Source of the DNA: Pusillimonas minor
GTDB lineage: Bacteria > Pseudomonadota > Gammaproteobacteria > Burkholderiales > Burkholderiaceae_B
NCBI RefSeq assembly: GCF_014237865.1
Contig: NZ_JACJUU010000002.1
Coordinates: 124,001-188,000 of the forward strand
Length of the DNA: 64,000 nucleotides
Reading direction: 5' to 3'
In this document: positions 6,952-17,255 of the stretch, in pieces
Position numbering within the stretch: the first letter of the stretch is position 1
How the letters are laid out: each line of letters starts with the position of its first letter
Program-made: the position numbers and the translations under genes
The notes under the pieces: model-generated
Databases searched by the model: none
Told to the model about the DNA's origin: nothing
What the model saw: the letters and a program-made list of their open reading frames with translations, nothing else

Positions 6952-9900
6952 ATGTCTGCGCCACACGCTTTCGATCGCGACCCGACCGATGCTGATGCAC
7001 TTGATATCGCGCAACGACTTAACCAGTTGCCCGGCATCCATCATGTTGCTGTCGAGCCGATTGTGCTGGATGACGGCAAACAACACATTTACTGGCTTAG
7101 CGGGCCCGCCTGCCTCGACGTTGCGCAGAACCCGCCAGAATGGGTCGGCCCCGGCGGGCACCTGCTGGCCGCCACACAAACGCCATCGGGTGCCGAGCCC
7201 GGCGCAATGCCGCTCTGGACGCCGAGCGCGCTCAGCCAAGCCCGCGAAGCCCTTGCACAACAAGGCGGTACCCAAGACGTGGCCATCACGCTCACCCGGC
7301 CCATCGGCACCCGGGTTGCGTTAGGGCCCGTCTCTTCCAGCCACGTACTCGACACGCCTGACGAACATACACCGGTCCCTTCCGTCATTGGCCAGTCCCG
7401 CGGCAACCAACCGGCCATCAGCGACGGCGGGCCACTTGTCTGGCCCAATGACCTGCCTGTTACTTGTACCGAGGCCATCCAGCGTGCCGCGACATCGGCC
7501 GGCGAAGTTATCATTTACCCGCCCGACGGCCAGGTCAAACGTATTGGCTACCCCCAGCTGTTTCAGCAGGCCCTATGTGTGCTTGCCGGGCTGCAACACG
7601 CGGGGCTGAAGCCCGCCGACACGCTGCTGCTTGCCAGCAACGACGCCGAAGTGCTCATTACCGGCCTGTGGGCCGCTATTTTGGGCGGCTTTCATGCCAG
7701 CGCCATCGAACTGCCCGACGCGCAAGCCGACCACACCGCCTACCAGCGGCTGCAGGCCGTAAGCCAGGTTCTAAACAACCCCATACTGCTCATCGATGCA
7801 GCCTCCGCTGAACAACGTGCGCACATCCCTGCCTTCAGCGCACAAGGCGTCGTCACCATCGAAACCTTGTCAAAGGCGCCGGCCACGCAGGCACGTATTC
7901 ACACCGCCCGACCCGACGACATCGCCCTGATCATCATGACATCCGGCAGCACCGGCGTGCCCAAGGGTGTCATGCAAAGTCATCGCGCGTTGTTAAGCAT
8001 GGTGGCCGGCGTGCAGCGCCAGCGCTGTGCCGCCACACCCAACGACGTACTCCTGAACTGGATGCCTCGCGATCATATCGGCGGGCTGGCTTTCGTGATT
8101 TTGGGCGCAACAGCTCTGTGCGCGCACCAGGTTCATGCCGACATCGGCTACATCCTGGGAAAACCCGAACGCTGGCTCGCCCTCGTCGATGACTGCAGGG
8201 TCAGCATCACTTGGTCGCCCAATTTTGTGTACGAGCTTCTGGCGCGTGCTGCGCGCGCTTCCTCGCGCACTTACGATTTAAGCAGTTTGCGACACATCTT
8301 CAACGGCGGCGAAGCCGTTAATGAGATGGCCCTGCTTAAATGCGTGAACGAACTGGCAAGACATGGCCTGCAAGCCAGCTCCATGATCCCCGCCTTCGGC
8401 ATGTCAGAAACCTGCGCCGCTATTTCTTACGGGCATTTAGGCAACACCATCGGCGCCTTCAGCAGCCTCGGGCCAGCGGTTCCCGGCGCCAAAATCCGCA
8501 TCGTAGACGACAACAACCAGGTGCTTACCGAAGGCGAGATCGGCCAAATCCAGATCTGCTCACCCCAGCTTCTGACGCGCTATTTTGGTTTGCCTCCCGA
8601 TAGCGTGCGCGTAAATGCATCCGAATGGTTTGATTGCGGCGATGCGGGTTTTATTGCCGACGGCCAGCTATACCTGACAGGGCGTTTAAAAGACACCCTG
8701 AACGTCCGGGGCGTAACCGTTTTCGCTCACGAGCTGGAGAACACGCTGGCCAAAATTTCAGGCGTCGACCCGACCTGCCTGTCGGTCGTGCCGGTAAGGC
8801 CGTCGGGGGCAAGCACCGAAGAAATTGCTGTGTTTTTCTCGACCTACCCCGAATCGGGGCTGGATACCCCCCGTGTTGTATCGGCCGTTATCGGGGCCAT
8901 GCGCGACGCATTGCGTTTAACGCACGCGATCTCGGCCGACCATTTTGTCCCTTTAAAATCGGCCGATTTTCCACGGACGCCCATCGGCAAAATCGTAAAA
9001 CGGGAGCTGCGCGAACAATTCGAGGCCGGTCGCTTCAATACGACACTGGCTCATTTACAAGCCCACGAGGCGGCACAAACGCACCGCGTTGCACTTCATC
9101 GTCAAACCTGGGAGCCGTTACCCAGCCAGCCCAATACACTGCCGACCGCAGCCTACGTTACCGTTGCGCCTGACCCGACACAAAACAACCCGCTGCAATA
9201 TCTGCTGGACGTCCTTGCCTGCGCCAGTCAAAAGCTTCTGGTCATCGACCTGCGTCTGCGGTTGCAAGACGGCACATTGCTTAAAGGGTCGACATACGAT
9301 CTTTTGCAGGCCCTCGATCACGCCATGCGAGAGGACGACACACGAAACAGCAGCGGTCCCGGGCACATTCGTATCATTGTCACCCAAAGTCTTTTTGCCC
9401 AACCCAACGACCCTGTCAACACCGAAGCCGCAGCACTTTCGGGCCTCATCGGCAGCTTCAACCTTGCCAAAGGCCCGGCTCGCTGGTCGCTGGTCGACCT
9501 GCCCGCCGCCGCCCCGGCCGAAACAGCGCTCTGCGCGCCTTTAAATTTCGAACCGCTGCTGGCCTGGCGCCAGGGGAAGTTTCTGGCGCCACGATTCGAC
9601 CCAATCACCAACCTGACACCCAAGCATGCCACGTCAGAATCAGGGCTATGGCTGGTTGCGGGAGGGTTGGGCGGCGTCGGAGAACAATGCTGCCAGGCGC
9701 TTCAAGCCCTGGGCGCAAGCCTTATCGTCACAGGGACAACGCCCGCAGCACAGCTGTCGGCCGAAAAACAGCAACGACTTGATCAGCTTGCCCAAAACGG
9801 GTGGGTCCAGTACTCCAACGCCTCAGATACCCAGGCACTAAGCATCGAGGTCAACAAGGCCGAGCGTCTTGGCGGTGCAGTATTGCGCGGCCTTGTGCAT

Positions 9901-10845
9901 GTTGCCGGGGTCGACCTGTTGGGTAACGAACACTGGGACGATGCGCAGTTCCAGACCGGGCTGGATGCCACAACGGGTACCCTCAAAGCGCTGCAAACCC
10001 TGGCACGCGACAAAGCCAATGTGAAGTTGCTGGTCGTCAGCTCGGTGGCCGGCGTCAACGGTGCGCGCATACAAAGCTACGCCGCGCAACAAGCGGCGCT
10101 AATTGCCCAGGCCCAGGCCTGGCAAAGCGCTGAGCCCGCCCCAGGCGTTGTGGCTTTTTCGGCCTGGGACGACACCGGCCTGAGCCGGGCCCGTACCAAC
10201 GCGGCGCTATTGGCCAACGACGGCTTGCTTCCCATCAGCCCGACAGCCGGGCGCGCCATTATCCAATGGGCTTTGTCTACCGCCGAGGGCGTCATTTGCG
10301 TCGGTCTCGACGATCAACACCCTCAAAATGCCTGGCGCGCTATCCGCCCGGCAACACCAATGCTCGAACCGTCGGCCTGGGCGCCCCATGCCGGAGCAGT
10401 CTGCATACCCGACGCTCGCGGCACCGCCCGCTGGATGCCGGTTTACAGCACAAAAGCGGCGCCTCGCACCCCCGCGGGCGCACTAGACGTTGCGCGTCTG
10501 GGCCGGTCTGCAACGCAAGCCCAGGCCTCGGTCAACGACCCGGCAGCGCCATGCATTGCGGGCTTTATTGCTGCCACGGTCGACATCAGCACACCCGACG
10601 TCAACGACGACTTCTTTCTGGTCGGCGGCGACTCCGTCAAGGCTACCCAGTTGGCGGCCCAGCTTTCCGAATGGTTCTTCACCGATATTCCGGTCGCGGC
10701 CATATTTCAGCATCCAACCCCAAGCGCATTAGCCCAATATGTGCGCAACCAGACCGCCGACCCCGAACTCTTTGACACCGTCATCGCCCATTTAAGCCAA
10801 GTGATGGACGGCGTCGACCCGCCGCCCGACACGTTGGCCCCATGA
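6952..10845 (+). CDS. Loading module: acyl/aryl-AMP ligase - ketoreductase - carrier protein
   Basis: A 1297-residue starter megasynthase. After about 150 unassigned residues comes an adenylate-forming domain: TSGSTGVPKG near residue 329, the CAL-type motif LNWMPRDHIGG, NGGEAV, GMSETCAA near 483, GRLKDTLNVRG near 577 and the A10 lysine in TPIGKIVKREL. A linker and a KR/SDR fold follow, with the nucleotide loop GGLGGVG near 902 and VVSSVAG plus SYAAQQ near 1028-1046. A carrier domain ends the protein, with FFLVGGDSVKA and phosphopantetheine Ser1228. A-KR-T starters such as AerA of aeruginosin load an alpha-keto acid and reduce it to a hydroxy acid. The KR active-site Asn position appears to be Gln here, so activity is uncertain. 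It is coupled by ATGA to the next synthase. Confidence 0.87.
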   Translation: MSAPHAFDRDPTDADALDIAQRLNQLPGIHHVAVEPIVLDDGKQHIYWLSGPACLDVAQNPPEWVGPGGHLLAATQTPSGAEPGAMPLWTPSALSQAREALAQQGGTQDVAITLTRPIGTRVALGPVSSSHVLDTPDEHTPVPSVIGQSRGNQPAISDGGPLVWPNDLPVTCTEAIQRAATSAGEVIIYPPDGQVKRIGYPQLFQQALCVLAGLQHAGLKPADTLLLASNDAEVLITGLWAAILGGFHASAIELPDAQADHTAYQRLQAVSQVLNNPILLIDAASAEQRAHIPAFSAQGVVTIETLSKAPATQARIHTARPDDIALIIMTSGSTGVPKGVMQSHRALLSMVAGVQRQRCAATPNDVLLNWMPRDHIGGLAFVILGATALCAHQVHADIGYILGKPERWLALVDDCRVSITWSPNFVYELLARAARASSRTYDLSSLRHIFNGGEAVNEMALLKCVNELARHGLQASSMIPAFGMSETCAAISYGHLGNTIGAFSSLGPAVPGAKIRIVDDNNQVLTEGEIGQIQICSPQLLTRYFGLPPDSVRVNASEWFDCGDAGFIADGQLYLTGRLKDTLNVRGVTVFAHELENTLAKISGVDPTCLSVVPVRPSGASTEEIAVFFSTYPESGLDTPRVVSAVIGAMRDALRLTHAISADHFVPLKSADFPRTPIGKIVKRELREQFEAGRFNTTLAHLQAHEAAQTHRVALHRQTWEPLPSQPNTLPTAAYVTVAPDPTQNNPLQYLLDVLACASQKLLVIDLRLRLQDGTLLKGSTYDLLQALDHAMREDDTRNSSGPGHIRIIVTQSLFAQPNDPVNTEAAALSGLIGSFNLAKGPARWSLVDLPAAAPAETALCAPLNFEPLLAWRQGKFLAPRFDPITNLTPKHATSESGLWLVAGGLGGVGEQCCQALQALGASLIVTGTTPAAQLSAEKQQRLDQLAQNGWVQYSNASDTQALSIEVNKAERLGGAVLRGLVHVAGVDLLGNEHWDDAQFQTGLDATTGTLKALQTLARDKANVKLLVVSSVAGVNGARIQSYAAQQAALIAQAQAWQSAEPAPGVVAFSAWDDTGLSRARTNAALLANDGLLPISPTAGRAIIQWALSTAEGVICVGLDDQHPQNAWRAIRPATPMLEPSAWAPHAGAVCIPDARGTARWMPVYSTKAAPRTPAGALDVARLGRSATQAQASVNDPAAPCIAGFIAATVDISTPDVNDDFFLVGGDSVKATQLAAQLSEWFFTDIPVAAIFQHPTPSALAQYVRNQTADPELFDTVIAHLSQVMDGVDPPPDTLAP

Positions 10846-13800
10846 AGCAGCTTTCATCACAAAACCATCAGGCACTGCAGGCCTTGCTGCAAAAAAAGGG
10901 CCTGATTAAACAGGCCGACACGCAGGCCAGGCCAGACGGCGCAACGCCATGGGTCGCCGCCGACCCGGTGCAGCGCATGTGGCTGCAAGAGTCTCTGGAG
11001 GGCAATCCCCTGGTTAACTGCCTGGGCCTGCATTTAAGATTTTCGCAGCCTTGCACCGTAGCGCAATTACATAACGCCGTGCAGGCCATGGTCTTGCGCC
11101 ACGAGGCGCTGCGTACCCGACACGAGCCTCGAAACGGCGTCATCTATGCGCAGGTTATCACCCCTGCCCAAGTCACTTTTGAACTCGGCCCGCCGCTGCT
11201 TGCGCCTTCACCCTCTGAACTGCGCGGCATCATGTCATCACAAGGCCTGTCCATCGATCTGAATGACAACTGGCGCATTTTGCCGATTCTCGAGGGCGAG
11301 CAGTGTCACGGCCTGGTTTGGCTGATGCACCATGCCATTTGCGACTGGTTCGGTATTCAAACGCTGGCCAACGAGCTCATGCAACAGGTGCAGGGAATCT
11401 CTTCCGCAACGCAGCCGCCTTTACAACCGCGCGACTTCAGCCCGGCGGCTAGGCCCGCCAAGGCAGAAGAGACACAAGCATTGCAAGCCTATTGGCGCGA
11501 ACGGCTGCAAGAGGCACCAGCCTACTTTCAAGCGCCGGTTACGCTATTCGGGCACACCGGCGAAACACCGTACGATGCCTTTCGGGCCACGCTGAATGCG
11601 GAACAAGCTAACCAGTTGCGTAGCACTTGCCATCAGTTCAAGACCACGCCTTATTTTTTCTTTCTGACGGCACTGGCTTGCGTGTTGTTACGCCTGTCAC
11701 GCCAACCCGAAGTTGTTATTGCAACCACGCTGACCAATAGAAACCGACCGGGTGCAGATAGCGTTGTCGGTTGCCTGAGCGATCTGGTGCCCCTGCGATG
11801 CAACCCAGACCCTCATTTGACGTTCCCCGACGCCTTGCACGCCCTGCAACAACAGGTGGCGCAAGACCTCGCTCACGCAAGCCTGGGTTTTGCGCACATT
11901 GTTGAAACAGTCAAACCCGAGCGCCAGCCGGGCAAACCGCCGCTGGCGCAAATCATGTTCAACGTTCTGCCCCGGCTCGACGTTACCCTGGCCCAGGCGT
12001 CGCCACTGCCAATGGCGGCGGCACGCACCGACCTTGTCATTGAAATTATTGAAAATGACGGCTTTGATGCAGTGTTTGAATGCCGCTCAGGACAGTTTCC
12101 TGCAGGCTTTGCTCAAATACTTGCACAAGCCTGGTCGACCCTGGTGCATTGGGCCCTTCAGCCCCAGCACCAAAAGGCGCCAGTCGACACTTGCGCACTG
12201 ATAACAAAGCAGCACACCGCAGCCTGGGCGTTATCAAACAATACCGCAGCAACCGTCTTCGACGACTTCATGCAACAGGCCGTTGCAAAACCCGCCCAAA
12301 CTGCACTGATCGATGGCGAACGCACCATTGACTATGCCGGGCTGGTTAGCCAAGTTGATGCGTTGGCAATGCACATGGCCAACCACCCTTCGTTTTACAG
12401 CGGCTGCAAAGTGGCCTTGTGGCTGCCCCGCTCAAGCGACCTGGTCACTGCGGTGCTGGCGTGCCTGAAAGTCGGCGGCATCATGATCTTGCTCGACCCT
12501 GCACACCCTGCGCATCGGCAACAACACATTTTGTCTGTCGCCCGACCGGCGCTCATTATCGCTACCCCAGACAATCTCCCGCCTGCCACAGACGTCGCAA
12601 TAATTCACCCATCGACGCCGTCGGCAGCACCAGGGCCCGTCGCCGCGCCGTCCAGGGCCGCTACCGTAGTACCCACGGCTTTCATTGCCTTTACGTCGGG
12701 CTCAACGGGTACACCCAAAGGCGTTGTCTGCACGCAAAGCGCCCTGCTTAACCGCCTGGTCTGGTACAGGCAAACATTTCCTGCAAAGCCACACGACATC
12801 GCCTGCTTGAAGACATCTCCCGGCTTTGTCGACGTATTTGCCGAAATGCTCGGCGCGCTGTGCGCCGGCATACCGCTGGCGATCGCCTCCGATGACGTCG
12901 CCACCGACCCGGTTGCGCTGGCAAGCCTGATTGATCAACACCGGGTGACGCGTCTGGTGGCCGTACCCACCCTGCTACGAGCAATGCTGGATCATGTCGA
13001 GAATATCGACATCAAACTAAGGCACTTGCGGCTTTGCACAAGTAGCGGCGAATCATTGCATCCAACGCTGGCAAGCCAGTTGCTCGACCGACTGCCAGAC
13101 TGCCGCCTGATCAATATCTACGGGTCATCCGAAGTCACGGCCGACGCCAGTTGGGCCGAAATCCGTCAGCCGGTGGGCGCCCGTTGCGATATTGGCGAAC
13201 CCTTGCCCGGCATGGCAATGGCCATCGTTGACAGCACCGGCCATGCCGTCCCCGACGGTTTCCCTGGCGAGCTGGCCATTAGTGGCACCGGCCTTGCTGA
13301 AGGCTATCTCAATGCTCCCGAACTGACTCGGCAACGCTTTTTCGCCTTGCCAGCCTTCGGTGGGCAACGTGCTTTTTTAAGCGGCGACTCGGCCATAAAA
13401 ATACCGCAAGGCCCCACCGTGCTGCTTGGCCGCCAAGACCGCCAGTTCAAACTCGAGGGCGTGCGTATCGACGCACTGGAAATCGAAACCGCCTTGAACG
13501 CACACCCCGGGGTCGACACCTGCCGTGTCGTACTCATCGACACGGCCGACCGGCCCTGGCTGGCGGCCGCCCTCGTTGGGCCTGCGCCGCTTGATCAGGC
13601 GCAACTTCGCGTATGGCTGCAAAGCCGGTTGCCGCGCGCCGCAATCCCGACACGGTTCATGTGGCTGGACACACTGCCGGCCGGCCCAACCGGTAAAACC
13701 GACGATGCGCATATCGCCAGGCTAGCCCTCGAAGCTCAGCCCACCGAGGGCGAGGCTTCACACGAAGCGCCGCAAGACGACATCGAACGCATGCTGGCCC

Positions 13801-16800
13801 AGCAATGGTCAAACGTACTGGGGCACACAATCGCTCACCGTCACGCTCACTTCTTCGACCAGGGGGGGACATCTTTAAAGGCCATTATGGCCATGAACGC
13901 CCTACAGCGTGTGACAGGTGTGGCAGCGCAAGCCCGGTGGCTGTTCGAAACGCCTACCCTTTCTGGTATTGCCGAACGTCTGCACCAGCTAGGCCTGCCA
14001 CACCAACCGGGTTTCAACGCCCCCACACAAGCAAAAGCCCTGCCGCAGCCGCAGCCGCAGCCGCAGCCAGCAAGCGCGCCGCAGCGCGCGCCGCTGACCT
14101 TCAACCAGCAATGGCTGGTTCGGGAATACGTGGCCAACCCGGGGCGCACCGCCTACAACCTTGCGATTGCGCACCGTTTAGACGACGTCCCCGACGTGGA
14201 CGTGTTAATGGGGACATTACAGAAGCTATCCGACCGCCATGCCGCCCTGCGCACGCGACTGGTACTAGAACTTGGGCAGTGGTCGCAAGTAACCCTGCCA
14301 GCGGGAACCGGTCTGCCCGTTGCCGTACGCCACGACCCGGCCATGAATGACACGGCGGCGCGGACGTATCGCGATCAATTGGCGCAAACCGCCTTTTCCC
14401 TGCCCGACGAGCCCTTGATCCGGGTCGAAATTTGCACGGCCGCCAACAATACGCTTTATCTGTTTATGGTCGCTCACCACGCCATGGTAGACGGCTGGTC
14501 CAGCGAACGACTGACACGCGACCTGGCCGAGATATACCTGACGCTGGCAAATCACGACAACCCGCCTGAAGGCACACCGGCAGGCATTGATGATGTGGCC
14601 CGCGAACAACTGGCGCTGATGCCGCAAATTTCCTCAAAGCTGGCAGACTATCGCGATTACCTTGCTGCGGCCGCCTGCCCGCGCTGCCCACCCGTTGCTC
14701 GCGGTGCAACACGTGGCGGCCCATTGGCACGACTGACAGTTGCCCGTCTATCGGGCACGCACCACGCGTCGCCCGCCCAACACACAACGCCCTTTATCGC
14801 CGGCCTTCATGCGCTTACCGTGGCGCTACAACGGTTTAACACGCAAAACGGCCCCGTGATCATCGGCTTTCCCGAGGCCGGGCGGCATCGTCCAGAATGG
14901 GAAAACACTGTCGGATTTTTGGCGAATACGGTGCTGGGGCGTTTCGACGCGACAGCGCAGGCAGCGTCGCAGGCACAAACGCTGGACACCATACGCCATC
15001 AGTTTCTGCAGGCACTGGCGTTTCAGGACGTCCCCACCTTCTGGCTTCAAGACCAAGGTTGGAAGGGGCTTGACGATGACGGCGACGAGCTGCAGGTCAT
15101 GATCGTCCCCGAACAGGATTTTGACTGGGCACTGAACATTCCCGGCCTGAAGGTCGAGTGCCTGGGGCAAGCCCGGGCCACCCAGGCCCGTGTCGACATT
15201 GCGCTGATCATCAGGACCGACGGCGACAACAGGACCACTTTCGACATCGAGTATGACAGCAGACGGATCCCGGACGCATTTGCACGGACCCTGGCCGATC
15301 TTCTTGCGCACTTGCTGACCGAACCCGCCACGGCAACACGCGCTGAACACGATGACGCGAACGCATCGCTTTGGGGTGGGGGCCTGCGCCAACATCTGGC
15401 GCTATCCGGTAGGGCAGATGCCATGCCGGTAACACCGCAGCAACTCAATGACCTCATCACGACCCTGGCACAATCCCGTCCGGACCTGACCGTCGCCAGT
15501 GACGCCTTGGGCCAGTTGACTGCAGCACAATTGAATACTCAGGCCGATCAAATGGCCGAGGCGATTCGCCATGCCTATGGCACGCCTGCTGTCGTCGGGC
15601 TGTGCGCCACGCGCTCAACCCGTTGGCTGACAACGCTCCTGGCACTCTGGAAGTCGGACGCCACCGTCGTCATTTGCGACCCGCTATGGCCGGCAGAGCG
15701 TGTCGATTTCATCGTCAACGACGCCGGGGTAACGCTATGGCTCGACGATGCGACCCTGGAAACCCTGAGCGCCCACCCCCCCTTCACAGAAGGCGTTGCA
15801 GCTCGACAAAACCCTGCCTTCCCGGACGCCTCGGATACAACCGCACCCGCCAACCCTGTCGCCGCGATGGTGTACACCTCGGGTTCGACCGGAAAGCCCA
15901 AAGGCGTGCCGGTGCGTCACGACGCCCTGGTACGTCTGGGGCAAAGTCTTGCCGCCCACTACGGCCTGGCGCCGGGTAGCCGCATACTGCAAGTCGTGGC
16001 GCCTGCGTTCGATGTGGCGCTGTCAGATATCGCCATGGCCTGGGCCAGCGGCGCCCATTTGGCAGTGTTGCCGCAGCACGATGTTATGCCGGGCAGCTCA
16101 TTGAACCAGGCCATCGAGCGCCATGCCATCACACACATGCAAATACCGGCAGCGGTGCTGCACGCCACGCCGGCACTGCCGCACCCTTCCCTGGAACGCG
16201 TAATTGTCGGTGGCGAAATCTGCCCGGAACCCACCCTGTTGGCCTGGGCAAAGCACCGACAAGTCGACATTGCCTACGGCCCCACCGAAGCCACCGTAAC
16301 GGCTACTTTGGCCCGCTACCGTCCGGGTATGCGGCCGGGCGCACTGGGCACGGCCCTTGCCGGAAACCGGCTGGCTATTGTCGATGACGCAGGCCGACCT
16401 TTACTGTTCGGCATGCCCGGCGAACTCTTGATTGCTGGTCCCCAGGTTACCGACGGCTACCATGGACACGCCCAGGCGCTATCCGCAACGTTTCAAAAAA
16501 CATCGGTTTTTGGCACTGACTGCCGGGCCTACCGCACGGGTGACCAGGCCTGGATGGATCATGACGGACAGGTATGGATCCTGGGTCGCAAAGATCGCCA
16601 GATCAAGATCCGCGGGCAACGCATTGACCCTGAAGAGATCGAAATCAGCCTGCACGCCCATCCCGCCATTTCGCAGGCAGCGGTCGCAGCGCGCCAAGAC
16701 AGCCACAACGACAAGCAAGTTGTGGCATGGGTCGTCCGACACACACATAACGTCACCGAAGACGGCCTGCGACGGTGGTTGCAACAGCGACTTCCCGCTG

Positions 16801-17255
16801 CTTACTTGCCCGGACGCTGGGTCTTTCTGGATGCGTTGCCGCTCAATGCCAACGGCAAAACCGACTGGTCAGCCTTACCAGACCCGACCCTCGATGCTTC
16901 GCAAACAATAGCCAACGCTGAAGCGCCAGTATTTGCAACAAGCGAACAAAAAGACCCGGCCCCTGAAACCAGCGCCAACACCCCGCCTCCTCAGTACGCT
17001 TTGGACGACGAAAGTGATATTGGCGATTTTCTGGAAGCGTGCTGGCAAGCGCTGCTTGAACGTGACGACATCGAACGCGACCGCAGTTTCTTTGACTATG
17101 GCGGGCATTCGATGCTGACCGTAAAGCTGCACGAACGCCTTGAAGCCGCGTTTGGCCTGACCCTGCCCATTGGCGAAATCTTTGGGCACCCCACCATAGA
17201 CGAAATGGCGGCTTACCTGCACGAGCGGCGTAACGCCACATACGGAGCATCATGA
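10842..17255 (+). CDS. Nonribosomal peptide synthetase, C-A-T-C-A-T
   Basis: A 2137-residue two-module NRPS. C1 has HHAICDW at 163-169 (Trp replaces the usual Gly). A1 has FTSGSTGTPKG near 617, GSSEVTADASW and GRQDRQFKLEG. T1 has DQGGTSLKA with Ser1011. A Pro-Gln linker precedes C2, with HHAMVDGWS at 1212. A2 has YTSGSTGKPKG near 1677, AYGPTEATV and GRKDRQIKIRG. T2 has DYGGHSML with Ser2090. Reading specificity pockets by eye against GrsA gives VDAVCSIADK for A1, close to the beta-alanine code VDWVISLADK. A2 gives DVSQIGAVTK, which I cannot assign. It has no epimerase or methyltransferase. ATGA overlaps at both ends couple it to the loader and to the third synthase. Confidence 0.93.
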   Translation: MKQLSSQNHQALQALLQKKGLIKQADTQARPDGATPWVAADPVQRMWLQESLEGNPLVNCLGLHLRFSQPCTVAQLHNAVQAMVLRHEALRTRHEPRNGVIYAQVITPAQVTFELGPPLLAPSPSELRGIMSSQGLSIDLNDNWRILPILEGEQCHGLVWLMHHAICDWFGIQTLANELMQQVQGISSATQPPLQPRDFSPAARPAKAEETQALQAYWRERLQEAPAYFQAPVTLFGHTGETPYDAFRATLNAEQANQLRSTCHQFKTTPYFFFLTALACVLLRLSRQPEVVIATTLTNRNRPGADSVVGCLSDLVPLRCNPDPHLTFPDALHALQQQVAQDLAHASLGFAHIVETVKPERQPGKPPLAQIMFNVLPRLDVTLAQASPLPMAAARTDLVIEIIENDGFDAVFECRSGQFPAGFAQILAQAWSTLVHWALQPQHQKAPVDTCALITKQHTAAWALSNNTAATVFDDFMQQAVAKPAQTALIDGERTIDYAGLVSQVDALAMHMANHPSFYSGCKVALWLPRSSDLVTAVLACLKVGGIMILLDPAHPAHRQQHILSVARPALIIATPDNLPPATDVAIIHPSTPSAAPGPVAAPSRAATVVPTAFIAFTSGSTGTPKGVVCTQSALLNRLVWYRQTFPAKPHDIACLKTSPGFVDVFAEMLGALCAGIPLAIASDDVATDPVALASLIDQHRVTRLVAVPTLLRAMLDHVENIDIKLRHLRLCTSSGESLHPTLASQLLDRLPDCRLINIYGSSEVTADASWAEIRQPVGARCDIGEPLPGMAMAIVDSTGHAVPDGFPGELAISGTGLAEGYLNAPELTRQRFFALPAFGGQRAFLSGDSAIKIPQGPTVLLGRQDRQFKLEGVRIDALEIETALNAHPGVDTCRVVLIDTADRPWLAAALVGPAPLDQAQLRVWLQSRLPRAAIPTRFMWLDTLPAGPTGKTDDAHIARLALEAQPTEGEASHEAPQDDIERMLAQQWSNVLGHTIAHRHAHFFDQGGTSLKAIMAMNALQRVTGVAAQARWLFETPTLSGIAERLHQLGLPHQPGFNAPTQAKALPQPQPQPQPASAPQRAPLTFNQQWLVREYVANPGRTAYNLAIAHRLDDVPDVDVLMGTLQKLSDRHAALRTRLVLELGQWSQVTLPAGTGLPVAVRHDPAMNDTAARTYRDQLAQTAFSLPDEPLIRVEICTAANNTLYLFMVAHHAMVDGWSSERLTRDLAEIYLTLANHDNPPEGTPAGIDDVAREQLALMPQISSKLADYRDYLAAAACPRCPPVARGATRGGPLARLTVARLSGTHHASPAQHTTPFIAGLHALTVALQRFNTQNGPVIIGFPEAGRHRPEWENTVGFLANTVLGRFDATAQAASQAQTLDTIRHQFLQALAFQDVPTFWLQDQGWKGLDDDGDELQVMIVPEQDFDWALNIPGLKVECLGQARATQARVDIALIIRTDGDNRTTFDIEYDSRRIPDAFARTLADLLAHLLTEPATATRAEHDDANASLWGGGLRQHLALSGRADAMPVTPQQLNDLITTLAQSRPDLTVASDALGQLTAAQLNTQADQMAEAIRHAYGTPAVVGLCATRSTRWLTTLLALWKSDATVVICDPLWPAERVDFIVNDAGVTLWLDDATLETLSAHPPFTEGVAARQNPAFPDASDTTAPANPVAAMVYTSGSTGKPKGVPVRHDALVRLGQSLAAHYGLAPGSRILQVVAPAFDVALSDIAMAWASGAHLAVLPQHDVMPGSSLNQAIERHAITHMQIPAAVLHATPALPHPSLERVIVGGEICPEPTLLAWAKHRQVDIAYGPTEATVTATLARYRPGMRPGALGTALAGNRLAIVDDAGRPLLFGMPGELLIAGPQVTDGYHGHAQALSATFQKTSVFGTDCRAYRTGDQAWMDHDGQVWILGRKDRQIKIRGQRIDPEEIEISLHAHPAISQAAVAARQDSHNDKQVVAWVVRHTHNVTEDGLRRWLQQRLPAAYLPGRWVFLDALPLNANGKTDWSALPDPTLDASQTIANAEAPVFATSEQKDPAPETSANTPPPQYALDDESDIGDFLEACWQALLERDDIERDRSFFDYGGHSMLTVKLHERLEAAFGLTLPIGEIFGHPTIDEMAAYLHERRNATYGAS
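14043..14066 (+). repeat. Four tandem CCGCAG hexamers encoding a Pro-Gln linker
   Basis: The unit CCGCAG is repeated exactly four times, encoding PQPQPQPQ between the first carrier and the second condensation domain. Being a multiple of three, copy-number change would alter linker length without breaking the frame. Confidence 0.9.
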
